Shown: in pieces, positions 63,953 to 64,000 of the stretch | Position numbering within the stretch: position 1 is the first letter of the stretch | How the letters are laid out: each line of letters begins with the position of its first letter | Made by a program: the position numbers and the translations under genes | Notes under the pieces: generated by a model | Seen by the model: the letters and a program-made list of their open reading frames with translations, nothing else | What the model was told of the DNA's origin: nothing | The model's database searches: none | Source of the DNA: Massilia sp. Root133 | GTDB lineage: Bacteria; Pseudomonadota; Gammaproteobacteria; Burkholderiales; Burkholderiaceae_D | Length of the DNA: 64,000 nucleotides | NCBI RefSeq assembly: GCF_001426525.1 | Contig: NZ_LMEW01000034.1 | Coordinates: forward strand, 388,190-452,189 | Direction: 5' to 3'

Positions 63953-64000
63953 ATGACAACGAAGAACATCGTCGAATGCACGTGTACCGGATGCGGCCAC
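63953..64000 (+). CDS. start of an unidentified Cys-rich protein, cut by the window edge
   Basis: Sixteen codons remain: MTTKNIVECTCTGCGH. The CxCxxC pattern suggests a zinc-binding N-terminus. No clear ribosome site precedes the ATG, so the call is tentative. The interval 63883-63952 is AT-richer than the neighbours and could hold a promoter. Confidence 0.35.
   Translation, partial: MTTKNIVECTCTGCGH

Overview
The window reads as a chromosomal segment of a high-GC Gram-negative bacterium, most likely a betaproteobacterium of the Oxalobacteraceae (Massilia/Telluria type). This is inferred from the protein families: a betaproteobacterial porin, cbb3 oxidase with an FNR-type regulator, large TonB receptors, glycoside hydrolases and a Pls/PosA-type peptide synthetase. 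No rRNA, tRNA, CRISPR array or phage was recognised. The left edge cuts a gene of the formate dehydrogenase operon; the right edge cuts a gene after 16 codons.

Layout. 1-4739 (minus): Tat-exported, cysteine-type formate dehydrogenase with its TorD-like chaperone, divergent from fnr (4913). 5738-14013: a porin, then a probable galactomannan-use locus (GH26 mannanase, 1002-residue TonB receptor, GH27 alpha-galactosidase, lone sugar-binding protein). 14041-15885: DUF885 hydrolase. 16056-28487 (minus): a microaerobic block, ccoNOQP-ccoG-fixH, then ccoS-ccoI-safE-hemN, then a PAS chemoreceptor. Three FNR boxes of one extended form stand before ccoN, hemN and the chemoreceptor. 28717-33323: a Pls/PosA-type synthetase coupled to its own phosphopantetheinyl transferase. 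33320-34811: an AhpD-like gene divergent from an ECF41 sigma factor, with matching ECF41-type promoters on both sides. 34913-37213: small membrane and Sel1-like genes. 37216-37619: a glycosyltransferase remnant.

37875-46783 is a tight same-strand run: TonB receptor, CruF-like carotenoid protein, DUF2236 (Lcp/MpaB-type) oxygenase, hybrid histidine kinase, PleD-like diguanylate cyclase. I find no described system with this make-up; it could join uptake and oxidation of an isoprenoid-like compound to cyclic-di-GMP signalling. 46784-51444: a small redox operon (SDR, tautomerase, flavodoxin-like, NTF2-like, DoxX) beside a LysR regulator and a nitronate monooxygenase. 51780-52352: a small peptide gene and rnk. 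52353-52981 is a gene-free stretch with a strong terminator, a possible small RNA, mobile-repeat ends and a palindrome before aceA. 54629-61132: a tripartite RND efflux pump whose two halves flank a TetR gene, each with a matching 24-bp operator. 61136-63882: LysR gene, alpha/beta hydrolase, universal stress protein.

Short REP-like palindromes, mostly in inverted pairs, lie in three places and end within a few bases of the stop codons of fdhA, fixH and ccoS. The genes fit an organism that switches between aerobic, microaerobic and formate-based respiration, consumes plant polysaccharide, and carries accessory secondary-metabolite and signalling loci.
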